A DNA stretch of 6,962 nt from Leptospira sp. (GCA_021413405.1 JAIOQL010000102.1:1-6962), one strand, 5' to 3'; positions 1-6,534 are shown, numbered from the stretch's first letter. The notes: generated by a model from the letters alone, not told the origin. Numbers and translations: made by a program.

Positions 1-2169
1 GATACTGACGGTGATGGAATTGATGATGAAACAGAATGGATCAACGGGACAAATCCGAATGGAAATGATATGGTTAAACCGGTTGTAAACACATTCAATC
101 TGACAACAGCGAATCCAACCCAATTGCCGATCGCAACTTTCCAGACAGCCGGAATAGACAATATCGGGATCACCGGTTGGATGATCACGAGAACTCTGGA
201 TCCTCCATTGGGAGCAGATTCGAGATGGATGGCCGGAGCACCGCCATTCAGTAAAAATCTTGTTTCAATCGCAAACTATAGCTTCTTTGTTTGGGCCGTA
301 GATGCTGCAGGAAATGTAAGCAATTTGTTTGCACCCGCTTCGGTTGTGCTTGATGGATTCAAGATTCCCAAATTTCTTTATGAAACGAACGATCTAGCAA
401 ACACACTCGGAGTCTATGCAATTGATTTTGTCACCGGGTTCCTTTCACCAGTTCAGTCCATTCCATTTGCGCCGGCATCTCTTGTGAACGGAAACCGGGG
501 ACCGTTAGGAATCGCGATTCATCCTAATGGAAAATATGTTTATGTTACCGACAGCTCAAGCATTTTTGCATACAATGCTGACCAGACGAATGGAACTTTG
601 TCCGCAATCGAAACGGAAGCGCTTGGAAACAGACCAAACGATCCGACTGACCAGCTTTTCATCCATCCATCCGGAAAGTTTTTGTATGCTTTCAATTCTC
701 CATCGACTTTGCTTAGAATTTTTGATATCAATTCAGATGGAAGCTTGACCTACAAAAATAACCTTGTTTTCAGTAACTTTTCCTACAGTAATGCTCCGCC
801 ATCTGGTTTCGGAAATGTGGTTTTCAATTCCAATCTGGGATTCATGTGTTATAATTCCAAAAATGAATATATAAATGTTTTACGAATGACGCCTGATGGA
901 AATTATTTTACCGCAAGGATGTTGGGATCTTGGTTCAGTGATCAATTGGGATGTTCTCTGGGAACATATTCTCCTAATGTATCGATAGATGATTATACAA
1001 TCGATAATTCTACGGGACTCCTTTCTCTTAATCACAATTACTTTCCGGGAATTTTGGCTTTCAATGTCGATTATTTTGTAAGTGCTTCTAATTTTAATTT
1101 CGGATATTCCAATCATTTTAACGGCGGGTATTATATTAACAACGATAATCCTGTTCCATACGCCAACGGATCATTTGATTCTGGGAACCAAAGACTACAT
1201 CAAGGGATTGTACAGTCCAATATCTCATACCCGTATTTGCCGCGAGAATTAATGTTTGTTCCAACAAATTATTATGATCTCGGTTTTAGTTTTATGCGCC
1301 TGCATCTTGATCCAACCGGAAATTTCCTCTATGTTCCTGACAGTGATGTTGCTACGAACGGTGCACATTTTTTGAATGTATTCAAGGTTGATCAGTCAAC
1401 CGGTGATCTCACAGCAATCAACACTGACGTAGTCGGAAGCAGCAGCGTCTTTGATGTGAAAGTTCTGGATCTTCACGATTACAATGATCCTCCCGTTGTG
1501 ACGATCACTGCACCGGCCTCGCAGTTTCACGATATAAATGCCGGAGCTGTGTCGCTTAACGCAAGTAATTCTTATGATCCTGACTATGTCCGTTGCAATG
1601 CCAACACAGGAAATTACACTTACAAATGGACGTTAACGGGGAAACCGGGAAATTCCACCCTGACTTCCGCAAATATCTTCAATTCAACTACAAGGTCTTC
1701 AGCCTATATGTTTGCGGACGTGACCGGTGATTACACTTTCACTTTCAGTTTCACTGACGATCACGGAACCTGTGCAGGTGTGAACAAAACAAAGACAGGA
1801 AGTGTTACAATACAGGTCAGAAAAGTATATCAGACTGGAACAATGAACTGGACTGATCCACCTCCGTCAAATTACATAAGATGGACACAGAAAACCGGAA
1901 AAGCGGAAGTTGATAAAGGGCACATAGAAAGGGACGGTTGGGCAGTGTTTCCGCCGGGTCAGGGCATCCCGGGAATTCCATTTATTGGTGGATGGGTCGC
2001 AATAGCGGCTTCATGTAATTCTCAAAATGAAATTGGGATTGATACCAGAGAAAATTCTCTCAAAAATTGTCATATCTCCGGTCTGATTGTTCTAACAGGT
2101 GAAAAATGGATACTGGATCATAAGGAAATCGTTGAAGCGACGGGAACCTGGTCCTACTGGAGTATGTAA
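1..2169 (+). CDS. Large modular surface protein: TSP3-like motif, Ig-like segment, beta-propeller, PKD-like domain (5' end missing)
   Basis: The frame is open from base 1, so the true start lies upstream; 722 residues are visible (numbered from base 1). Residues 1-10 read DTDGDGIDDE, a calcium-binding aspartate pattern of thrombospondin type 3 repeats. Residues about 26-115 look like a bacterial Ig-like or FN3-like domain ending in VWAVDAAGNVS. Residues about 118-490 contain propeller blades of the lactonase/YVTN type: HPNGKYVYVTD, HPSGKFLYAF and DPTGNFLYVPD, each followed by a strand and a T/D-x-G-x-L turn. Residues about 496-606 form a PKD-like domain (PPVVTITAP, NSYDPD, YTYKWTL, GDYTFTFSFTDDHG) with two cysteines that could pair. 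The last 110 or so residues are not recognised. Such architectures are typical of exported or cell-surface proteins; binding or adhesion is an inference and no enzymatic motif is seen. The next gene starts 116 bp downstream and looks unrelated. Confidence 0.85.
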   Translation, partial: DTDGDGIDDETEWINGTNPNGNDMVKPVVNTFNLTTANPTQLPIATFQTAGIDNIGITGWMITRTLDPPLGADSRWMAGAPPFSKNLVSIANYSFFVWAVDAAGNVSNLFAPASVVLDGFKIPKFLYETNDLANTLGVYAIDFVTGFLSPVQSIPFAPASLVNGNRGPLGIAIHPNGKYVYVTDSSSIFAYNADQTNGTLSAIETEALGNRPNDPTDQLFIHPSGKFLYAFNSPSTLLRIFDINSDGSLTYKNNLVFSNFSYSNAPPSGFGNVVFNSNLGFMCYNSKNEYINVLRMTPDGNYFTARMLGSWFSDQLGCSLGTYSPNVSIDDYTIDNSTGLLSLNHNYFPGILAFNVDYFVSASNFNFGYSNHFNGGYYINNDNPVPYANGSFDSGNQRLHQGIVQSNISYPYLPRELMFVPTNYYDLGFSFMRLHLDPTGNFLYVPDSDVATNGAHFLNVFKVDQSTGDLTAINTDVVGSSSVFDVKVLDLHDYNDPPVVTITAPASQFHDINAGAVSLNASNSYDPDYVRCNANTGNYTYKWTLTGKPGNSTLTSANIFNSTTRSSAYMFADVTGDYTFTFSFTDDHGTCAGVNKTKTGSVTIQVRKVYQTGTMNWTDPPPSNYIRWTQKTGKAEVDKGHIERDGWAVFPPGQGIPGIPFIGGWVAIAASCNSQNEIGIDTRENSLKNCHISGLIVLTGEKWILDHKEIVEATGTWSYWSM

Positions 2170-2213
2170 GTTAGGCGATACAGCTGAGACTCATTTAAAA
2201 TTTCAGTTGAGAT

Positions 2214-2241
2214 GTTATGAAAATGCAATAATGTTCATAAC
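2214..2241. repeat. Perfect 8-bp inverted repeat upstream of the vapC-like gene
   Basis: GTTATGAA (2214-2221) and TTCATAAC (2234-2241) are exact reverse complements separated by 12 bases. The centre carries an A/T-rich AATAAT (2227-2232) that could serve as a -10 box. There is no T-run after the right arm, so it is a poor intrinsic terminator. Its place 45 bp before a toxin gene suits an operator, since toxin-antitoxin promoters are commonly autoregulated through such palindromes; that role is inferred. The rest of 2170-2285 shows no convincing gene. Confidence 0.45.
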
Positions 2242-2285
2242 TTCTCCATTGTGATCCAGCTTCGGCCGCGGACAAACTTCTGCGA

Positions 2286-2696
2286 ATGTTGATTCCGCTG
2301 ATTGTCCCTGATGCATCTGCTCTGATCGAATTGTTATTTCGAACGAAGAAGGGGATCATCGTTGAACAAAGGATCTTTTCAAAACGATCCGCAGGTTTGG
2401 CGGCACCGCATATCGTCGATCTGGAAATCCTCCAGGTGATTCGCCGGTTGGTTCAAACAAAAAAAATCAAAGTAAGACGTGCCGAAGAGGCTTTGGCTGA
2501 TTTTTCCGACTTACAAATTGAACGTTATCCGCATGAATCATTCCTTCATCGGATCTGGGAACTCCGGGAAAATCTGACTGGATATGATGCATCCTATGTC
2601 GTACTCGCAGAATCTATGAACGCAGTCTTTTTGACTCTGGATTCAAAATTAACAAAAGTTCCTCGCATTAAAACCAGAGCAGAATTGATTACGTAA
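2286..2696 (+). CDS. vapC: PIN-domain ribonuclease toxin, VapC family
   Basis: The 136-residue product has the length and acidic signature of VapC toxins, Mg2+-dependent endoribonucleases that cut tRNA or other RNA and stop translation. The N-terminus IVPDASALIELL supplies catalytic Asp9; Glu47 follows in DLEILQ; Asp101 lies in the conserved YDASYVVLAE helix; Asp119 in FLTLDSKL. All four expected acidic positions are present, so the active site looks intact. The ATG at 2286 is the only good start after an in-frame stop at 2238, yet no Shine-Dalgarno sequence precedes it. VapC genes normally follow a vapB antitoxin gene and often overlap it. None is recognisable in the 116 bp upstream or the 281 bp downstream, so the toxin looks solitary, or its antitoxin has been lost or lies elsewhere. 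The VapC assignment is firm at family level; target RNA is unknown. Confidence 0.88.
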   Translation: MLIPLIVPDASALIELLFRTKKGIIVEQRIFSKRSAGLAAPHIVDLEILQVIRRLVQTKKIKVRRAEEALADFSDLQIERYPHESFLHRIWELRENLTGYDASYVVLAESMNAVFLTLDSKLTKVPRIKTRAELIT

Positions 2697-2741
2697 TTTT
2701 ATTTTTTGGATACCCTCTAAAGTTTCAGTTGTCAGTCGTGT

Positions 2742-2781
2742 GGCGCTGCACAAAAAATGATTGAATCCTAAGCGCCTTTTT
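2742..2781 (+). terminator. Possible weak intrinsic terminator after the vapC-like gene
   Basis: GGCGCT (2742-2747) pairs with AGCGCC (2771-2776) and is followed by five T (2777-2781). The stem has only six pairs and the loop is 23 bases, so it is weak. It lies between the toxin gene and the porin operon, where a terminator would be expected. Confidence 0.3.
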
Positions 2782-2848
2782 GAGTGCTATGGCACATGAA
2801 TTCTTGGACTATAAAAAATGGGAAAATGCATAAATTTTTTCTTAATAG

Positions 2849-2877
2849 TTGACAACTTTATGTGATAAGTGTGAAAC
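2849..2877 (+). promoter_or_regulatory. Candidate promoter of the ompL1-lipoprotein operon
   Basis: A perfect -35 hexamer TTGACA lies at 2849-2854. At 17-bp spacing the -10 position (2872-2877) reads TGAAAC, only a partial match to TATAAT, so the call rests mainly on the -35 box. A TATTAT at 2914-2919 is a better -10 but has no good -35. The leader to the porin ATG at 2978 would be about 60-95 bases and is A-rich. Nothing else coding is seen in 2697-2977. Confidence 0.3.
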
Positions 2878-2977
2878 TTGCCATCTGTGTCTTTTCGGGT
2901 AAGATCTTGTCATTATTATTTTACTTCTGAAAGGCGAAAAAACAATTAAAAAAAACCTTACAAGGAGTAACAGGATA

Positions 2978-3844
2978 ATGATCAAAATGATCACTAAAGT
3001 TATATTTATGATCGCAATCTGCATGATTGCTGGAACTGGCCTCAGTGCTAAAACCAGTGTCATCGTTGGGGGCGGTCTTCAATTTGATCTTGGCCAGTTG
3101 GGCGGAACCATCACAAAAGACGGTCTCGATTCAACTCAACTAAGAACCAATTCAGCGGGGCAAGTAGTAGGACCACAGTCCGCAATCGTTGCCGAAAACA
3201 AATTAGTTGCAGTTGAAAGATCAACTGGCGGCGCATTCAACGTTAAAGACAACGGTGCAATGACCGGTGGGGTTCTGAGCCTTGGCGTAGAAACCGATGT
3301 AGGCAAGAATTTTTTCGCAAGAGTTGGAATCAACTACACCGAAAAAATTGCAGGTGGATACACTTCTGCAAACTACATGGGCTACAACTGGTATGAAATT
3401 ACCTGGAACTACCGCACAATCATCATCCCTGCTTATTTTGGGATCAAACTGAAAGTCGGTGAGGATTCTGCATTCTACATTGCTGCTGGTGTGAACTACT
3501 ACCAGGGTGGATGGGGACTGAAGGGTCACAATGATGGAGTTGGTCTGGCTGCTGCTTCTGGCGGTATTTCCAATTCTTTAGGCTTAGGCGCAAGCCCAGC
3601 TGTTCTCGATGAAGATACACAATTCAAGGTGAAAGGATTTGGTGTGAACTGGTTAGTCGGTGCACAAACCAAGATCTCTGACAAAGGTTCTCTCTTCTTT
3701 GAACTTGAAACCATTCTCAGTGCGAAAATGGGCATTGGAGCCACACATTCTTCTGGAGGAACTGCAGCCCTCTCAATGTATCCGGCATATCCGATTGTTG
3801 TGGGTGGACAAATCTACAAAATCGGCTACAAACACGAGTTATAA
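2978..3844 (+). CDS. ompL1: OmpL1-family outer-membrane porin
   Basis: The 288-residue product matches the Leptospira porin OmpL1 as I recall it. The signal peptide ends LSA, followed by KT. The mature start has DLGQLGGTITKDGLD, later AENKL and STGG, and the C-terminus reads AYPIVVGGQIYKIGYK then HEL, nearly the same as OmpL1. OmpL1 is a beta-barrel porin of the leptospiral outer membrane, also reported to bind host matrix proteins and plasminogen. The signal peptide spans residues 1-24 (KVIFMIAICMIAGTG core, cut after Ala24). The body shows alternating amphipathic strands rich in aromatic and glycine residues. A good ribosome site AAGGAG (2962-2967) lies 10 bases before the ATG. Known OmpL1 is about 320 residues; this one is shorter, mainly because the first extracellular loop lacks the cysteine-containing stretch. 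The only cysteine (residue 15) is in the signal peptide. Only 18 bp separate it from the lipoprotein gene, so the two are probably co-transcribed. Confidence 0.85.
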   Translation: MIKMITKVIFMIAICMIAGTGLSAKTSVIVGGGLQFDLGQLGGTITKDGLDSTQLRTNSAGQVVGPQSAIVAENKLVAVERSTGGAFNVKDNGAMTGGVLSLGVETDVGKNFFARVGINYTEKIAGGYTSANYMGYNWYEITWNYRTIIIPAYFGIKLKVGEDSAFYIAAGVNYYQGGWGLKGHNDGVGLAAASGGISNSLGLGASPAVLDEDTQFKVKGFGVNWLVGAQTKISDKGSLFFELETILSAKMGIGATHSSGGTAALSMYPAYPIVVGGQIYKIGYKHEL

Positions 3845-3862
3845 TAGGAGGAAAAATATAAC

Positions 3863-5677
3863 ATGAAAAATACTAAAATAATTTTTTTATCACTCCTGAT
3901 TTCACTGATCGCCTTTACAGCAAACTGTAAAAAAAATGATCCGGGTGGAAATCAGACAAACGGTATCCTTATGTCCAGCATCTTTGGCGGGCTTGGAAAG
4001 GGGAACTGTGCGATCAGCATCAACATGGGTGCATTTGCACTCGGCCAATATCTCAACCTTGCAGTAAACAATACCGTGGCTCTTTCTGGCGCCAATAACG
4101 CGCAAGTTACAGGAGGCTGGAACGCTTATCTGGCTGCTGTAAATTCGGCCGCAAGCACGGCTGGAACGGCACAGCTCAACTTAGCTAATAGCGAAACTTC
4201 AGATACCTTTACCCAAAGGGCCTATGAAACTGTTACCGGGTCAACCGTAACGGAACAAGGGTACGCGTCCTATGCCGCTGTTCCTTATGGTAGAAAGTTC
4301 GATGCATTTTTTGGTTCAGCACCGGCTTCCATCACGAACGGCTGGTCTGCAGCTAAGAGGGCCGCTATTCTTTTCCATGCAAAACAGTTCATGAATGCGT
4401 TTACAATTATGTCGTCCTACAATGGATCATATACTGCGAATAACACGACTGTGCTTACTGACAGTTACACAAAAACTGCGGCACAACAGGCTGGTGTTAA
4501 TGGTCTTTTTGCGCAATTGGGTTGTTCATTAAACAGTTTTGTAAACGCTACATGTGGCCAAATAGCCAATGGCGCCAGTATTACGTTTGCGTTGCATAAT
4601 TTTGAGCAGTCAAATGGAGTTGGCGTACTTACATGTGCCAAAATTCCAGCGGCATCTTGTAGTTCATCGGGATTATTAACGGCTAACCGTGCCGCTGATA
4701 TTACGGGTCAAGTTCGGGTTCACGAAGCAATTGCGAATAACCAAGATTGTTCAAAACCTTCTACTGCATTTATGGAAGGTGTAAGAAGGGCTCTTTTCAT
4801 TGGGTTGCCTGATAGTCAATTGTCCTCGACTGGGCAATCGAATGTTCTTGGAACAACCGCAATTACGGTTTCTGGGCTTAACGGAGCACCAAATTGGTAC
4901 AACGGTCGCTACAGAACTACTTCAAGTGCAGTGGGCTTTGTTAGTACTGAGAAAATTCTACCGGAAAATGCATATCCAAAATTTGGTAGACTCGTTTCTC
5001 TCGGGTTTGGTTCTCTAATGCCAATGAATGCAGGATCAATTGATCAAGCTTACTATGCATCTCCAACTGCGTTTGGATTTGGAACAAATCTGAAAACAAC
5101 GGTTGTGGATAGTTGCGAAAGTATTGGTCTGGGTGTTGGTCTTCTCCCTAATCTGGCGAATGCAACAACTACTGGAACAGGTGCAAATGGTTCTGTAGCT
5201 GCAAAGAACCTTTCTTCTCCTCAGGAGATTGTCTATGCATTCTCTGACAATGGATTAGCTGCTGCACAATACGCCGCATTGATTGGACTTTCGTCAAGCG
5301 TTGACGGTGACTGGCTCTTTACTGGTCCAACAACCAACCAAGCGATTGCTTGCAACAATTCATTCCGCAAAGCGACAACGATTCCGGCCGTAGTTGGGGG
5401 AACGGTTCCTGTGCTTGCTGATGCAACTTCTGGCGATGGCAATGCTACATCAACGCTTTCAGTTTGCCTCTATGGCGGAAATTCAACTGCCAGAACAGCT
5501 CTTGCTGCAAACCTCAACGCAGGATTTACTACTACGTTAGGTTTCACAGTTTCAACTGCAAATGGTCTTGGTGTTGCCAACTGTCCACTGGCAGTGCGCG
5601 CAGCCAGTGCAGCCAAATACTGGACAGGAGATACAGGTTTGAAATCCGAAAAGTCTACTTGGCCAGACGGAAACTAA
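3863..5677 (+). CDS. Spirochaetal lipoprotein of unknown function, partner of the OmpL1 gene
   Basis: The 604-residue protein has a classic lipoprotein signal: Lys-containing N-terminus, hydrophobic core IIFLSLLISLIAF, then the lipobox FTANC with Cys22 as the lipidation site, the looser form typical of spirochaetes. The mature start CKKNDPGGNQTNG is a polar, flexible tether. The rest is unusually rich in Ala, Gly, Ser, Thr and Asn and contains ten further cysteines (first at Cys49, last in VANCPLA), an even number that could form five disulfides outside the cytoplasm. No catalytic motif or named domain is recognised. A perfect ribosome site AGGAGG (3846-3851) sits 11 bases before the ATG, and a strong terminator follows. 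Its position just downstream of the porin suggests an outer-membrane or surface lipoprotein made with OmpL1; a physical partnership is inference. Confidence 0.85.
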   Translation: MKNTKIIFLSLLISLIAFTANCKKNDPGGNQTNGILMSSIFGGLGKGNCAISINMGAFALGQYLNLAVNNTVALSGANNAQVTGGWNAYLAAVNSAASTAGTAQLNLANSETSDTFTQRAYETVTGSTVTEQGYASYAAVPYGRKFDAFFGSAPASITNGWSAAKRAAILFHAKQFMNAFTIMSSYNGSYTANNTTVLTDSYTKTAAQQAGVNGLFAQLGCSLNSFVNATCGQIANGASITFALHNFEQSNGVGVLTCAKIPAASCSSSGLLTANRAADITGQVRVHEAIANNQDCSKPSTAFMEGVRRALFIGLPDSQLSSTGQSNVLGTTAITVSGLNGAPNWYNGRYRTTSSAVGFVSTEKILPENAYPKFGRLVSLGFGSLMPMNAGSIDQAYYASPTAFGFGTNLKTTVVDSCESIGLGVGLLPNLANATTTGTGANGSVAAKNLSSPQEIVYAFSDNGLAAAQYAALIGLSSSVDGDWLFTGPTTNQAIACNNSFRKATTIPAVVGGTVPVLADATSGDGNATSTLSVCLYGGNSTARTALAANLNAGFTTTLGFTVSTANGLGVANCPLAVRAASAAKYWTGDTGLKSEKSTWPDGN

Positions 5678-5695
5678 GTTTAGTTTAACAAAAAC

Positions 5696-5721
5696 AAACT
5701 TCTGTTTCATCACGGAAGTTT
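5696..5721 (+). repeat. Hairpin just upstream of the operon terminator
   Basis: AAACTTC (5696-5702) pairs with GAAGTTT (5715-5721) around a 12-base loop, 18 bases after the lipoprotein stop codon. It ends four bases before the main terminator stem. It has no proper T-run of its own and may protect the 3' end of the mRNA or form a tandem terminator. Confidence 0.5.
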
Positions 5722-5724
5722 TCG

Positions 5725-5759
5725 AAAAGCCTCTGAGAAATCAGGGGCTTTTTTGTTTT
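5725..5759 (+). terminator. Strong intrinsic terminator of the ompL1-lipoprotein operon
   Basis: AAAAGCCTCTGA (5725-5736) pairs with TCAGGGGCTTTT (5741-5752) through 12 base pairs including one G-U, closed by a GAAA tetraloop (5737-5740). The T-run continues as TTTTTTGTTTT to about 5758. It lies about 50 bases after the lipoprotein stop codon and closes the porin operon. The A-run on its left side would give only a weak T-tail in the opposite direction. Confidence 0.93.
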
Positions 5760-5841
5760 CGGCAATGACCTTGCAATGACGATCTTTCTGCGAACTTTAG
5801 ATTCCGCGCAACCGAAGTCTTTAGGATTAATTCCACGGAGA

Positions 5842-5878
5842 ATCTGATTAGAATCAGATCCTTCGGCCGGCTCAGGAT
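5842..5878. repeat. Composite palindromic element (REP-like)
   Basis: ATCTGATT (5842-5849) and AATCAGAT (5852-5859) are exact inverted arms two bases apart. The right arm overlaps a second imperfect hairpin, ATCCT (5858-5862) with AGGAT (5874-5878), enclosing the palindrome CGGCCG (5864-5869). The sequence TCCTTCGGC...CTCAGGATGAC resembles extragenic palindromes dispersed in many bacterial genomes. Whether it recurs in this genome cannot be seen here. Confidence 0.45.
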
Positions 5879-6015
5879 GACGTCCTTTCGATTTTTTATT
5901 TCCTCTCAGCGAGCTTCGCGATCCTTTTTTTCATAATAGCTCTTGATTTTTGAATTCAATTCAGGTTCAAACGCGTAACTCTTCATTTTTTTTTCCAGAG
6001 CAGATTCAAATTCTA

Positions 6016-6042
6016 TTGACTTTTCTAAAATCCGTCTAAAAT
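6016..6042 (+). promoter_or_regulatory. Candidate promoter of the repeat-protein/parA pair, possibly leaderless
   Basis: TTGACT (6016-6021) and TAAAAT (6037-6042) match -35 and -10 consensus at five of six positions each, with a short 15-bp spacer. Transcription would start about seven bases later, at or next to the ATG at 6050. No Shine-Dalgarno sequence precedes that ATG, in agreement with a leaderless mRNA. The short spacer keeps this tentative. Confidence 0.4.
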
Positions 6043-6049
6043 TAATTCC

Positions 6050-6508
6050 ATGGATTTTTCTAATCTCATTGGGCTGGCTTTGACGGTTCTCACAATCCTT
6101 CTCGGGATGTACAGAATGAATTCGGGTCTCAGGAAAGAGCTGAAAGAAGAAATTAAAGAAGCAAAGAATGAACTAAAAGAGGAACTCTCTTCCGTCCGGC
6201 AAGAATTGAAAACGGAAATCTCTTCTGTTCGGCAGGAAATGAAAGAAGATAATGCCATGATTAGACAGGAGATGAAAGATGGCGACTCTTCGATCCGGCA
6301 GGAGTTAAAGAGTGTTGACGCTTCGATCAGGCAAGCAATGAACGAAGGTGATGCTTCGATCCGCCAGGAATTAAAGAGTGAGTTAGGTCTTATACGCACG
6401 GATGTTATCTACATTCGTGAAAGAATGGACAAGCTTGTAGACAGCTTTGCTATTTCCGAGATAAACCGAATCAAAAAAAGACGTTCCACTCCAAAGAGAG
6501 TGGCATGA
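6050..6508 (+). CDS. Membrane-anchored hendecad-repeat coiled-coil protein upstream of parA
   Basis: The 152-residue protein has one N-terminal hydrophobic helix (about residues 5-21, NLIGLALTVLTILLGMY) and then a long charged helix. From residue 25 to 123 it divides without gaps into nine 11-residue units; the clearest (47-112) follow the pattern S/A-S-I/V-R-Q-E-L/M-K-x-x-x. Such hendecads form nearly straight or slightly right-handed coiled coils rather than ordinary heptad ones. The tail is basic (KKRRSTPKRVA). No enzymatic motif is present, and I do not recognise a named family. With the short N-terminus before the helix and positive residues (Arg22, Arg28, Lys29) after it, the topology is not obvious. 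Its stop codon overlaps an ATG (ATGA, 6505-6508) that leads toward the ParA gene, so the two are probably translated together. A role in anchoring or organising the partition ATPase is inference. The basic tail could contact DNA or lipid. Confidence 0.75.
   Translation: MDFSNLIGLALTVLTILLGMYRMNSGLRKELKEEIKEAKNELKEELSSVRQELKTEISSVRQEMKEDNAMIRQEMKDGDSSIRQELKSVDASIRQAMNEGDASIRQELKSELGLIRTDVIYIRERMDKLVDSFAISEINRIKKRRSTPKRVA
6188..6385 (+). repeat. Six tandem 33-bp coding repeats
   Basis: Units at 6188, 6221, 6254, 6287, 6320 and 6353 each encode 11 residues with the core IRQE or VRQE. Similarity is visible in DNA too: units 6287-6319 and 6353-6385 share TTCGATCCG, CAGGA and TTAAAGAGT and lie 66 bp apart, suggesting duplication of a two-unit block. 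Slippage or recombination here could change the helix length in 11-residue steps. Confidence 0.8.
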
Positions 6509-6534
6509 ACGAAAATCCCGATAAATCATTCTGA
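6505..6534 (+). other. Nine-codon ORF overlapping the parA start, in a different frame
   Basis: The ATG at 6505 overlaps the upstream stop in an ATGA arrangement, the usual geometry of translational coupling, and a purine-rich AGAGAG lies just upstream. It encodes MNENPDKSF and stops at TGA 6532-6534, inside the first conserved ParA codons. Its frame differs from ParA by a -1 shift. It may be the true ParA start separated by a frameshift, or a leader that carries ribosomes to a non-standard start. Confidence 0.45.

Larger units (their letters stand above)
5760..6049. other. Intergenic stretch with palindromic repeat-like DNA; no convincing gene
   Basis: This stretch separates the porin operon terminator from the repeat-protein/parA pair. 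It holds a perfect palindrome (5842-5859) running into a CCTTCGGCCGGCTCAGGATGAC element, a small GCGA-GCT-TCGC hairpin (5909-5919), several T-runs and a promoter-like sequence at its right end. On the minus strand a 26-codon ORF (5986 down to 5906, starting MKSYAFEPEL) has a coding-like composition, and its frame stays open upstream of the ATG as far as I read; this could be a gene remnant or chance. No RNA gene is recognised. Confidence 0.5.

Noticed and set aside
880..1116. 78-codon ORF on the minus strand inside the propeller protein
   Set aside because: It falls in an AT-rich part of a long continuous coding frame, has a low-complexity Ile/Arg/Ser composition and no ribosome site.
2217..2292. 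Short frames upstream of the toxin gene as a vapB antitoxin
   Set aside because: The frames are at most about 24 codons, lack a start with a ribosome site and show no antitoxin DNA-binding pattern; only a faint LRPRT-like string was seen.
3221..3529. 102-codon ORF on the minus strand inside the porin gene
   Set aside because: The opposite strand encodes a recognisable OmpL1-family protein with a good ribosome site; this is a chance open frame.
5678..6049. tRNA, small RNA or CRISPR array in the intergenic stretch
   Set aside because: No cloverleaf with CCA-end features, no regularly spaced direct repeats and no riboswitch-like core were found; only hairpins and palindromes are visible.
6025..6399. 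124-codon ORF on the minus strand opposite the hendecad-repeat gene
   Set aside because: It is the antisense reading of the 33-bp repeats, and its Ser/Phe-rich repeats simply mirror them. The plus-strand frame has a membrane helix, a promoter-like sequence and coupling to parA.
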